Source: Treponema sp.
Lineage (GTDB): Bacteria; Spirochaetota; Spirochaetia; Treponematales; Treponemataceae
NCBI GenBank assembly: GCA_024400915.1
Contig: JAKSLX010000013.1
Span: 16,774 to 80,773 of the forward strand
Reading direction: 5' to 3'
DNA length: 64,000 nt
Position 1 is the stretch's first letter, and every line of letters begins with the position of its first letter. Shown piece by piece: positions 23,531 to 32,188 of this stretch. Below the pieces are notes generated by a model that searched no databases, had not been told where the DNA came from, and was given only the letters and a program-made list of their open reading frames with translations. The position numbers were made by a program, and so were the translations under genes.

Positions 23531-25273
23531 ATGGCTAAGACAGTAGACGACAAGAAAATTATTTACACAATGGATCGCGTTTCGAGAGCATACGGAACAA
23601 AAGTTGTATTGAAGGACATCAGCATCTCTTATTACTATGGTGCAAAGATCGGTGTCATCGGTGAAAACGGTGCAGGTAAATCTTCTCTTTTTAAGATTCT
23701 TGCAGGTCGCGATACAGATTATACAGGTGAAACACAGCTTCTTCCTGGATTCACAATGGGATATCTTGAACAGGAACCATACCTTGAACCAGGCAAGACA
23801 GTTATGGAAATCGTAAAGGAAGGTGTTAAGCCAATTACAGACCTTCTTGAAGAATTCGATAAGGTTAATGAAGAATTTGGAAATCCAGATGCAGACTTCG
23901 ATAAGCTTTGCGCACGCCAGGCAGAACTTCAGGAAAAACTTGATGCTGCTGATGCATGGAACCTTGACGCAAACCTTGAGCTTGCCATGGATGCTCTCCG
24001 TTGTCCTCCTGCAGACCAGGTTGTGGATGTACTTTCTGGTGGTGAACGTCGCCGTGTTGCATTGTGCCGCCTTCTTTTGCAGCAGCCGGACATTCTTCTC
24101 CTTGATGAACCTACAAACCACCTTGATGCAGAAACAATCGCATGGCTTGAACGCCATCTTCGTGACTACAAGGGAACGATTATTGCCATCACCCATGACC
24201 GCTACTTCCTTGACAATGTAGCAGGCTGGATTCTTGAAATGGACCGTGGTGAAGGCTATCCATTCAAGGGTAACTACACTGAATGGCTTGAAGCAAAAGA
24301 AAAGAGAATGGCCCTTGAAGAAAAGCAGGCTTCCCAGCGTCATCGCGAAATGCAGGAAGAATTGGAATGGATTCATGCAGGTGCTAAGGGACGCCAGGCA
24401 AAGCACAAGGAACACATTACAAAGTACGAAGCTCTCCTTGCAGAAGAAAGCAAGCGCGTTCAGCTTAAGGATACTCAGATTTCAATTCCTGCAGGTCCTC
24501 GCCTTGGTTCACTCGTAATTGAAGCTCACGGACTTACAAAGTCTTACGGCGACAAACTTCTTTTTGAGAACCTTGACTTTGCAGTTCCAGCCGGTGCCGT
24601 AGTTGGTATCGTTGGTCCTAACGGTGCAGGTAAAACAACACTTTTCAAGATGCTTGCCGATGCTTACGGTGACAATGCAAACGGTGAAAAACCTGACAGC
24701 GGTTCATTCAAGATCGGTGAAACAGTAAAGCTTGTGTATGTTGACCAGATGAGAAGCAAGCTTGATGACAATAAGACTGTCTATGAAATGCTTTCCGACG
24801 GACTTGATTTGATCAAGCTTGGTGCAGTCGATGAAAAGGGCAAGCCTGTAAACGGAATGCTTCGCGAAGTAAACTCACACGCATATTGCTCATGGTTCAA
24901 TTTCAACGGTGCGGAACAGAACAAGAAGATCAGCGTCCTTTCAGGTGGTGAAAAGAATCGTCTCAATATGGGAATGATGTTCAAGGAATCTGGAAATGTC
25001 CTTCTCCTTGACGAACCTACAAACGACCTTGATATTGCAACAACCCGTTCATTGGAAGAAGCAATCCAGAACTTTGCTGGATGTGTAATGGTTATCAGCC
25101 ATGACCGCTACTTCCTTGACCGTATCTGTACACATATTCTTGCATACGAAAACAATTCGGAAGTTCGCTGGTTTGAAGGCAACTGGTCTGAATACGTTGA
25201 ATGGAAGAAGAAGGAACTTGGTGAGGACAGTGAAATCCCTCACAAGACTGTTTACAGAAAGCTTACACGCTAG
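23531..25273 (+). CDS. ettA: ABC-F translation factor EttA
   Basis: The 580-aa protein has two ABC domains without membrane segments. Walker A motifs are GENGAGKS (~39-46) and GPNGAGKT; signature motifs are LSGGERRRVALC and LSGGEKNRLNMG; Walker B motifs are LLLDEPTNHLD and LLLDEPTNDLD. The inter-domain linker contains WIHAGAKGRQAKHKEHI, characteristic of EttA. EttA binds the ribosomal E site and gates the first peptide bond according to energy state. The gene is monocistronic with a terminator, and the start appears leaderless. Confidence 0.94.
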   Translation: MAKTVDDKKIIYTMDRVSRAYGTKVVLKDISISYYYGAKIGVIGENGAGKSSLFKILAGRDTDYTGETQLLPGFTMGYLEQEPYLEPGKTVMEIVKEGVKPITDLLEEFDKVNEEFGNPDADFDKLCARQAELQEKLDAADAWNLDANLELAMDALRCPPADQVVDVLSGGERRRVALCRLLLQQPDILLLDEPTNHLDAETIAWLERHLRDYKGTIIAITHDRYFLDNVAGWILEMDRGEGYPFKGNYTEWLEAKEKRMALEEKQASQRHREMQEELEWIHAGAKGRQAKHKEHITKYEALLAEESKRVQLKDTQISIPAGPRLGSLVIEAHGLTKSYGDKLLFENLDFAVPAGAVVGIVGPNGAGKTTLFKMLADAYGDNANGEKPDSGSFKIGETVKLVYVDQMRSKLDDNKTVYEMLSDGLDLIKLGAVDEKGKPVNGMLREVNSHAYCSWFNFNGAEQNKKISVLSGGEKNRLNMGMMFKESGNVLLLDEPTNDLDIATTRSLEEAIQNFAGCVMVISHDRYFLDRICTHILAYENNSEVRWFEGNWSEYVEWKKKELGEDSEIPHKTVYRKLTR

Positions 25274-25281
25274 AACTGCTG

Positions 25282-25306
25282 AGAGCCTGCATCGCAGGCT
25301 CTTTCT
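25282..25306 (+). terminator. Terminator of ettA
   Basis: AGAGCCTGC and GCAGGCTCT form a perfect 9-bp stem with loop ATC, followed by TTCTTATTTT. Confidence 0.85.
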
Positions 25307-26391
25307 TATTTTAGGATGAAATCCATGTAGATTGGATTGTGGTCGCTGAATTTAAAATCATTATCGATTACATCTGCTGAAATAACTTCTACATTATCAG
25401 ATACGATGAATCCATCGATTACGGTTACGAAGTTTTTTCCGTTCCAAGGTTCTTTTGTATCTCGGACTGTAGGAATTGGATGTTCAAGATTTACAGGTGG
25501 TACGAGTTTAAGATGGGGATCCAGTTTTTCAGAAGGAAATGTCTTGGTCCAGTTTAAGCCGTTGGACTCAAATCCGAAATATTTTGACATTCCTTCCAGT
25601 ACTTCTCTGTTTAAGTCTCCGCCGCACAGGATGTAGTTTCCCTTTCTGTATTCTTCCATCATGTCATCGTTCAGCATTTCAATCTGTCGGGTGCTTGTTT
25701 CAGCGTTCGTTGTGTATGCACTCATGTGGGTGTTGTAAAGGACAAGGTTTTTACCGTTTTCTGTTTCGATGTGGGTTTTCATGAAGCAGCGGTCGAGATC
25801 CAGAAATTTTGAAAGCCCCGTTTCAATCGGAAATGACCTTCTTATTGAATCAAAACACCTGAAACCTGTTGCTGTCAGAATACCTGATTTGTTTGCTCCG
25901 TGGGGTTGTGTCAGAGGCCAGAAAAGAAACGCACTGTCGTAGTTTTGTGCAAAGACAGTATTGATTGAAAGACCTGATTTTTCGTTCAATCTGTCAGAAA
26001 TTATTTTTCTTTCATCAACATGATGTGATCTTGTGCCTTCAAAATCAACTTCCTGAAAAAGCATGAAGTCTGCTTTTTTATTCAATATGGTATCTGTTGA
26101 ACCTGTTATGTTCTTGATCACTTCTTCCTTGGAATATGCCCAGCTGTATTTTCCTCCGTCCATAAAAAAAGAAAAATCCTGTGAATAGGCTCCGAATCCA
26201 ACATTCGAAGAGGTTATTCGGTATTGTTTTCCTATTGCGACTTTTTCATTGTTTGCAAGACCTTCTTCGCTGAGTTTAATTGCGTCTGGAATTCTGTGGT
26301 ATGAAAGAATCAAATATAAAAGATAGAAAATGAGAGTCAGCAGAAATATAACCAGAACTGGCATGATGACTTTTAAAAATAATTTTGACAT
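25306..26391 (-). CDS. Membrane-anchored endonuclease/exonuclease/phosphatase-family protein
   Basis: The 361-aa protein has an N-terminal membrane segment (~8-31) and then an EEP fold: SSNVGFG, MLFQEVD (metal Glu), LYNTHMSAY, CGGDLN, a VIDGFIVSDNVEV segment and KFSDHNPIYMDF (Asp-His). The family includes sphingomyelinase- and phosphoinositide-phosphatase-like enzymes as well as nucleases, so the substrate is open; anchoring outside the membrane favours a lipid or nucleotide phosphodiester. It starts at an ATG preceded by AAGGGGA and is divergent from polA. Confidence 0.85.
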   Translation of the reverse strand: MSKLFLKVIMPVLVIFLLTLIFYLLYLILSYHRIPDAIKLSEEGLANNEKVAIGKQYRITSSNVGFGAYSQDFSFFMDGGKYSWAYSKEEVIKNITGSTDTILNKKADFMLFQEVDFEGTRSHHVDERKIISDRLNEKSGLSINTVFAQNYDSAFLFWPLTQPHGANKSGILTATGFRCFDSIRRSFPIETGLSKFLDLDRCFMKTHIETENGKNLVLYNTHMSAYTTNAETSTRQIEMLNDDMMEEYRKGNYILCGGDLNREVLEGMSKYFGFESNGLNWTKTFPSEKLDPHLKLVPPVNLEHPIPTVRDTKEPWNGKNFVTVIDGFIVSDNVEVISADVIDNDFKFSDHNPIYMDFILK

Positions 26392-26434
26392 TTATATCCC
26401 CTTTGATACAGTGTAAAGGAAAATTAATTTGTTG

Positions 26435-26440
26435 TATACT
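26435..26440 (+). promoter_or_regulatory. -10 box directly before polA
   Basis: TATACT followed by seven bases and the ATG at 26448; no ribosome binding site. Confidence 0.4.
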
Positions 26441-26447
26441 ATTGGAT

Positions 26448-29231
26448 ATGAGCAATAACGAAAACACAGTTTACATTCTTGATTCCTACGGTCTCATCTA
26501 TAGAGCATATTTTGCATTGATGAATCATCCTCTTACAAATTCAAAGGGAGAGAACATCAGCGCCGTAGTAATATTCTTCAGAAACCTGAAAGCACTTCTC
26601 GATAAATATAAGCCAAGCTATCTTGCCGCAGCCTTTGATTCCAGGACAAAGACCTTCCGTCATGAAATGTTTCCTGAGTACAAGGCAAACAGAGAAAAAA
26701 CTCCAGAAGATCTTCACGCTCAGGTTCCGTGGATTGAAGAAATTCTTGAAGCCTTTGGTGTTCCAGTTCTTCGTGCTGATACCTATGAAGCTGACGATAT
26801 TATTGCTACCGTTGCAAGAAAGTGCGCAGAAGAAAACCGCGAATGCCGCATTTTAAGCGGTGACAAGGATCTTCTTCAGCTGGTGACTGAAACCTGTAAG
26901 GAAATGCAGCCAGACAAGGCAAACGGCGGATGGGATACCATGGGTGTTGAAGAAGTCAAGGCAAAGTGGGGAATAGGACCTGACCTTATTTTGGACTACC
27001 TTTCACTTGTTGGTGACAGTGCTGACAATGTTCCTGGAGTCAAAGGCGTTGGTGAAAAGACTGCTCTTAAATTATTGAATGAATACGGTTCCCTTGATGG
27101 AATCGGTGAACATCGTGACGAAATCAAGGGTGCGCTGGGTGAAAAAATTCGTGCAGACTGGGACAATGCTGGAAAATCAAAGGAACTGATTAAACTTGTT
27201 GATGATGCTCCTGTTGAAATTGATTTTGAGAAATTTTCTACAGCAACAAATGATTTTTCAGCCTGTGCAAAAGCCCTTTCAAAATACGGTGCCTATGCTG
27301 CTGCCAAGGCTTATGATTCTGCAAAAGAGCTGCCAGCCGAAAATAAACCTTCTGCGGAAACCAAGGAAATCCCTCAGGAAGAAGTTGCAGCAGAGGTAAA
27401 GCAGAACAAGGGGAGTTACAGGGCGGTTACTGTTCTTTCTGATCTAACGGATTTTGTCGATAGCTTTTTGTCTTCGAAAGAAAAGGTAATTGCCTTTGAT
27501 ACTGAAACTGATGGTCTTGAGACCTATAAAGCAAATCTTGTAGGCTTCAGTCTTTGCCATAAAAAGGGTGAGGGAATCTATGTTCCTGTTGTTCTTGCTG
27601 GCGGAATGTTTGCACCTCCTACTATTTCAAAAAAAGATTGCCTTATGGAACTTGAAAAAATTCTCTGCAATCCAAAAGTTACGGTTGTGATGCACAATGG
27701 AAAATTCGACATTGAGATTTTAAAATCCAATGGAATGGAAAAGGAATTTAACTGCAGAATATTCGATACAATGATTGCAGCGTGGCTTTTGAATCCAGGT
27801 GCTTCGGGTAAGTCTCCGTTCAGCCTTGAGTATCTTGGGGAAACAAAACTCGGTCTTAAGGGAATTGAATTCAAGGATCTTGTAAAGAAGGGGCAGACAT
27901 TTGCTGATGTACCTCTTGAACAGGCTGCAGAATATGGAGCAGAAGACAGCGACTTTACGTTCCAGCTATATGATGTTTTCGCTGGTCAGATTAAGGAAAA
28001 GAAACTTGCTGATCTTTATGAGATGGAAATGAAAGTTCTTCCCATCCTTGTCGATATGGAGCTTGAAGGAATTCATCTTGATAAAAATGCACTTAAAGAA
28101 TACAGCGTTGAGCTTGCTAGACTTATTGAAGATAAAGAAAAGGAAATCCACGGTCTTGCAGGTCATGAGTTCAACATAGCTTCCACCAAACAGCTTCAGA
28201 CAGTTTTATTTGAAGAAAAAGGCTTTAAGACTGCAAAGAAAACAAAAACCGGTTACAGCACGGATACTGCCGTCTTAGAGGAACTTGCGGAAACAACTGA
28301 TGATCCTCTTCCAAAGGTAATTCTTGATTACCGTTCATACACTAAGCTTCAATCAACTTATGTAGAAGCCCTTCCAGTTCTTGCTGACAAAAACGGAAGA
28401 ATACATACATCATTCCTTCAGACAGGAACTGCAACAGGACGACTTTCAAGCCGTGATCCAAATCTTCAGAATATTCCTGTTCGCGATGATGCAGGTAGAA
28501 GAATCAGATCTGCTTTTACAGCAATGCCTGGCAAGGTTTTGATTTCCGCTGACTATTCTCAGATTGAACTTGTAGTGCTTGCCCATCTTAGTGGCGACAA
28601 AAATTTAAGCAGTGCATTTATCAACGGCATAGATGTTCATAAGTCTACAGCAGCTCTTGTTTACAACAAGACTCCTGATGAAGTTACTCCCGAACAGCGT
28701 CGCTTTGCAAAGACTGTCAACTTTGGAGTCATGTATGGAATGAGTGCTTTCCGTCTTGCCAATGAACTTAACATCAGCAGGACAGAAGCTAAGAATTTCA
28801 TCGAACAATATTTCATGACTTACAGTTCCGTTAAGAAATTTCTGGACGATACAAAAGAAAATGCAAAGAACAATGGTTATGTAGAAACAATAACTGGTCG
28901 CCGCCGATATATTCCAGAAATCAGGTCCTCAAATAAAATGGTTCTTCAGGGAGCCGAAAGAATTGCGATCAATACCCCGATCCAGGGTAGTGCGGCAGAT
29001 ATTGTAAAGACTGCAATGATCAATGTTTCAAAAAAAATAAAGGAAACAGAAAGTCCTCTTAAGATGCTTCTTCAGGTTCACGATGAACTTATCTTTGAAT
29101 GTCCTGATGATGAATCAGAGATAAAGAAAGCAGTTGAGCTCATTCAGTCTGAAATGGAAAATGCCTTTGCCCTCAATGTTCCTCTTAGGGTCAGCATAGA
29201 ATATGGCAGAAACTGGGGAGAATTCCACTGA
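26448..29231 (+). CDS. polA: DNA polymerase I
   Basis: The 927-aa protein has three domains. The 5' nuclease (~1-290) contains TYEADDIIATVA and YLSLVGDSADNVPGVKGVGEKTA. The 3'-5' proofreading exonuclease has its acidic residues intact (AFDTETDG ~350, VVMHNGKFDIE, YGAEDSDFTFQLY). The polymerase has SADYSQIELVVLAHLSGD (motif A ~700), RRFAKTVNFGVMYGMSAFRLA (motif B) and LLQVHDELIFE (motif C ~877). I chose ATG 26448 because homologues begin near YILDSYGLIYRAYFA and because the -10 box lies just upstream. The stop overlaps the coaE start (TGATG). Confidence 0.97.
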   Translation: MSNNENTVYILDSYGLIYRAYFALMNHPLTNSKGENISAVVIFFRNLKALLDKYKPSYLAAAFDSRTKTFRHEMFPEYKANREKTPEDLHAQVPWIEEILEAFGVPVLRADTYEADDIIATVARKCAEENRECRILSGDKDLLQLVTETCKEMQPDKANGGWDTMGVEEVKAKWGIGPDLILDYLSLVGDSADNVPGVKGVGEKTALKLLNEYGSLDGIGEHRDEIKGALGEKIRADWDNAGKSKELIKLVDDAPVEIDFEKFSTATNDFSACAKALSKYGAYAAAKAYDSAKELPAENKPSAETKEIPQEEVAAEVKQNKGSYRAVTVLSDLTDFVDSFLSSKEKVIAFDTETDGLETYKANLVGFSLCHKKGEGIYVPVVLAGGMFAPPTISKKDCLMELEKILCNPKVTVVMHNGKFDIEILKSNGMEKEFNCRIFDTMIAAWLLNPGASGKSPFSLEYLGETKLGLKGIEFKDLVKKGQTFADVPLEQAAEYGAEDSDFTFQLYDVFAGQIKEKKLADLYEMEMKVLPILVDMELEGIHLDKNALKEYSVELARLIEDKEKEIHGLAGHEFNIASTKQLQTVLFEEKGFKTAKKTKTGYSTDTAVLEELAETTDDPLPKVILDYRSYTKLQSTYVEALPVLADKNGRIHTSFLQTGTATGRLSSRDPNLQNIPVRDDAGRRIRSAFTAMPGKVLISADYSQIELVVLAHLSGDKNLSSAFINGIDVHKSTAALVYNKTPDEVTPEQRRFAKTVNFGVMYGMSAFRLANELNISRTEAKNFIEQYFMTYSSVKKFLDDTKENAKNNGYVETITGRRRYIPEIRSSNKMVLQGAERIAINTPIQGSAADIVKTAMINVSKKIKETESPLKMLLQVHDELIFECPDDESEIKKAVELIQSEMENAFALNVPLRVSIEYGRNWGEFH

Positions 29232-29842
29232 TGGTTTTCTGTGTTACAGGTCCAATGGCTGCAGGAAAAAATTTTGTTTCTTCACTTCTTGAAAAACAGG
29301 AGTTCAATGGAAAATCATTTGTTTCCATCGATGCTGATGTTGTTGGTCATAAGGCAGTGGAAAATTCAAAGGATAAAATCCTTGAAACTTTTGGAGAATT
29401 AGCACGACAAAAAGGGATTCGGCTTGCTGATGATAATGGAAACATAATTCGAAGAAACCTTGGTGCCCTTATTTTTGGAAATGACGAACTTGTTGCAAAG
29501 CAGGAATCAATTGTCTATCTGGAAATTACTTCAATAATCAATCATTTTATAGAAGTAAATAATGACAAAAATGTCCTTGTGAATGCAACTGTTCTATATA
29601 AAGTGCCCGTAATCAAGCGTATGGATGCAATTATATATGTTGATTGCCCTTTTTTTATCAGGCTGTTTAGGGCAAAAAAGCGGGATGGAATGAAAATAAG
29701 GCTTATTCTTGCAAGGTTCAAAAGCCAGAAGAATTTATATTCGGCTTATAAAAACACAGGGGTGAAAATATATAGAATTCTAAATGCTGGCAGTCAAAAA
29801 AGATTATTAAAAAAATTGCAAATACTCATTACTAATTGCTAA
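29231..29842 (+). CDS. coaE: Dephospho-CoA kinase
   Basis: The 203-aa P-loop kinase catalyses the last step of coenzyme A synthesis. The nucleotide-binding loop is GPMAAGKN (residues 7-14), with Asn where most homologues have Ser or Thr. SIDADVVGHKAVE (~33-45) is the typical CoaE D-D-x-x-x-H region, and RRNLGALIFGN and the NATVLYK segment follow family order. It overlaps the polA stop, an arrangement that implies coupling. No terminator is obvious after it; the next gene has its own AGGGG ribosome binding site after 83 bases. Confidence 0.85.
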   Translation: MVFCVTGPMAAGKNFVSSLLEKQEFNGKSFVSIDADVVGHKAVENSKDKILETFGELARQKGIRLADDNGNIIRRNLGALIFGNDELVAKQESIVYLEITSIINHFIEVNNDKNVLVNATVLYKVPVIKRMDAIIYVDCPFFIRLFRAKKRDGMKIRLILARFKSQKNLYSAYKNTGVKIYRILNAGSQKRLLKKLQILITNC

Positions 29843-29925
29843 TTTATAATTTCAAAGTTCCGATAATTTATGTATGGATACTGGCGTTTATGTTTCTTAA
29901 TTTTAACGCTGGTAGGGGATAAAAT

Positions 29926-30855
29926 ATGGAACAGAAAAGAACAATTTGGATTGTACTCGCAGCTGGAATATTTTTGCTTGTTGTCATTGGAACAGCTGTA
30001 ATCATACACTCTGGCGATGTAAAAAAAGATACATCTGCTATAGTTCAGAATGAAAAGGGAACTGTATGGATGTCTCCTGATGTTGCTCAGAGCAGAAGGG
30101 AAGATTTCCTTGCAAATAATTCTGTATCAAGTCCTGTTGAAGAAAAGAAGGAAGAACCTGTAGTTGCAGAAACACCATCCGTTACAACTTCAATGGCTTC
30201 TCCTGCTGAAGGAACAACTCAAATCGAAAATATGACTGTAATTGCTACCGGCAATACAAATGTCTATACAATCGGTGCTGAAGGTCCTGCAACAATTGAT
30301 CTTAATGGCAATGGCGGATTTGAACCTGCTGAAAACGCACCTGCTGCAAAAACTTCTGCCGTTACCGCAAAAAATGCTGCCGCAGAAGTTGCAATCAGAG
30401 AAACAAATACTGTAAGACGCAATGTTGAAACAAGCGATGTACTTGTTGAAAACAAATACAGGGAAGAATCAAATGTTGTTGCAAAGGCTTCAAGCAACAA
30501 GACTGCAACTGTCAAGAAAGCTCCTGCACCGGCTACATCGAAGAAAGCTGCTCCTGTAAAGACTGCTGCTAAGACATCAGCATCTGTTTCAACTGAAAAG
30601 GTTCCGGATAGATTCTGGGTTCAGTGTGCATCGTACAGCGCAAAGAAAAATGCTGATGAAGCAAAGGCAACTCTTGAAGAAAAGAAAATTCAGTGTGAAG
30701 TGTTTACCTTTACTGATGGAAAGGGTGAACTTCACTACCGTCTCCGCGTTGGTCCTTACACAACAAAGGGTGAAGCAGATTACTGGAAGAAGCGCATTGA
30801 TGAAATGCCACAGTTTGCAAAGAACGGAACATTCGTAACAAATACTTCAAAATAA
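29926..30855 (+). CDS. SPOR-domain membrane protein
   Basis: The 309-aa protein has one membrane segment (~8-28), a long low-complexity Ala/Thr/Lys/Glu-rich spacer (~40-225), and a C-terminal SPOR domain (~226-305) with RFWVQCASYSAKKNADEA and YRLRVGPYTTKGEADYW. SPOR domains bind denuded glycan at the division septum, so a division or cell-wall role is likely. The ATG follows TAGGGGATAAAAT. It is followed by a terminator. Confidence 0.9.
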   Translation: MEQKRTIWIVLAAGIFLLVVIGTAVIIHSGDVKKDTSAIVQNEKGTVWMSPDVAQSRREDFLANNSVSSPVEEKKEEPVVAETPSVTTSMASPAEGTTQIENMTVIATGNTNVYTIGAEGPATIDLNGNGGFEPAENAPAAKTSAVTAKNAAAEVAIRETNTVRRNVETSDVLVENKYREESNVVAKASSNKTATVKKAPAPATSKKAAPVKTAAKTSASVSTEKVPDRFWVQCASYSAKKNADEAKATLEEKKIQCEVFTFTDGKGELHYRLRVGPYTTKGEADYWKKRIDEMPQFAKNGTFVTNTSK

Positions 30856-30874
30856 ATATCCATAGAAAATATCC

Positions 30875-30906
30875 AAGGGCTGTCTTTTATGACAGCTCTT
30901 TTTTTT
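30875..30906 (+). terminator. Terminator of the SPOR gene
   Basis: AAGGGCTGTC and GACAGCTCTT pair (one G-T) around a 6-base loop, followed by six T. The ybaK promoter box overlaps its end. Confidence 0.8.
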
Positions 30907-30907
30907 G

Positions 30908-30913
30908 TATAAT
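30908..30913 (+). promoter_or_regulatory. -10 box directly before ybaK
   Basis: A perfect TATAAT followed by eight bases and the ATG at 30922. Confidence 0.45.
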
Positions 30914-30921
30914 CCTTAACC

Positions 30922-31407
30922 ATGAAAAAAACAAATGCCATGAGAATCCTTGATGGACTTAAAATTCCATATGAGGCAAAAGAATATGATGATGATGGGG
31001 AACACGAACTTGCAAAAGGTGCTGCCGAAAGAACTGCTGAAAAGCTTGGTGTTGCACCTGAATGTGTTTTTAAGACAATAGTTTTCCGCACTGATACAAA
31101 AGAAATTGTTGTTTTCTGCCAGAGTGCTGTCCATGAAATAAACCTAAAGAAAGCTCGAAATGCCTGTGGAGCAAAGGAAGTTACTCCCGTTAAACAGGAA
31201 GAACTGCTTGCTTTGACAGGATACATTCGTGGCGGTTGTTCTCCTGTTGGAATGAAAAGAAAATTCCGTACCTTCATAGACAGTTCTGCCATGTCGCAGG
31301 AAAAGATTAACATCAGCGGTGGTCAGCGTGGCATTCAGCTGACTCTTGCGCCTGCAGACCTTGTGAAAGCCTGCGATGCAGAGGTTGTTGATCTTGTTCT
31401 TGAATGA
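30922..31407 (+). CDS. ybaK: Aminoacyl-tRNA deacylase, YbaK family
   Basis: The 161-aa protein hydrolyses mischarged Cys-tRNA(Pro) in the characterised members. Visible family motifs are VFKTIVFRT with the catalytic Lys (~50), the GAKEVTPV segment, and TGYIRGGCSPVGMKRKF (~98-114). ISGGQRGIQLTLAPADL closes the fold. It appears to be transcribed from a promoter overlapping the previous terminator, with a leaderless start, and ends in its own terminator. Confidence 0.92.
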   Translation: MKKTNAMRILDGLKIPYEAKEYDDDGEHELAKGAAERTAEKLGVAPECVFKTIVFRTDTKEIVVFCQSAVHEINLKKARNACGAKEVTPVKQEELLALTGYIRGGCSPVGMKRKFRTFIDSSAMSQEKINISGGQRGIQLTLAPADLVKACDAEVVDLVLE

Positions 31408-31465
31408 AGTGTTAAAAAAATAATTTGTTTTTTATATTTGCAACTAATTTAAACTTTTTGTGTCG

Positions 31466-31505
31466 AATACTGTGGAATTATCTGAATTCTGCAGTATTTT
31501 TGTTT
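31466..31505 (+). terminator. Terminator of ybaK
   Basis: AATACTG...GAATT pairs with AATTC...CAGTATT, followed by TTTGTTTT. Confidence 0.65.
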
Positions 31506-31546
31506 TAAATCTCTATATGTAAAACCATTATTTTAGGGAGAATATA

Positions 31547-32056
31547 ATGGCTATTATTAGTGCTTTGATTAAGAAAGTGTTCGATGAAAACAAGGAAAAG
31601 TTTGCGTTCAATGTTCCAGAAGAGTCTGAAAAACTTACATTTGCTGAATATGCGGTATGCTGTGCAAAGATAAATGGACTTTTAAAATCAAAGGGACTTT
31701 CAAAGGGAGACTGTATTGCAGTTCTTCTTGGCCGAAATAAGGAATATCTCATCGCTCAGACGGCAGGTCTTTTGTATGGTTATAAGCTTGTTCTTCTTGA
31801 TCAGGGATCTCTTGCAGAAGCTGTAATCCGTTCAGTCTATATGCCTGAGCATATGGGAAATGATATTGCGGCTCTTATTGCTCCATTTACTTTTATTGCA
31901 GGTGATTCTGTTACGGAACAGATGCTTTCGGATGAAATCAAAAAGAAGTTGCCATCTTATATGCTTCCAAATTCTTTTGTAAAGCTTGATGTTTTACCTG
32001 TAAATGCCAACGGTAAACTTGACCGCAATGCCTTGAAGGATCCGAAAAACCTATAG
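31547..32056 (+). pseudogene. Internally deleted adenylation (AMP-binding) enzyme
   Basis: A 169-codon frame made of two ends of a ~500-aa adenylating enzyme. Residues ~1-87 match the N-terminus (LTFAEYAVCCAKINGLLKSKG, GDCIAVLLGRNKEYLIAQTAG). Residues ~88-165 match the C-terminal subdomain, with the A10 motif LPSYMLPNSFVKLDVLPVNANGKLDRNAL and its lysine. The whole core between them is absent, including the P-loop-like YTSGTTG motif and the adenylate-binding motifs. The join is in frame and the start has a good ribosome binding site (AGGGAGAAT), so a short product may still be made, but it cannot be a full enzyme. Confidence 0.75.
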
Positions 32057-32188
32057 TATTAATTTAAAATTAATGGCTATGTCCATAAAAAATACATAGC
32101 CATTATAAAAAAAACATATATATAATAATCCCAGTTTTCCATGGCAACTGGGATTACAGAAATTTTATATAAATTACTAAACGATAAA

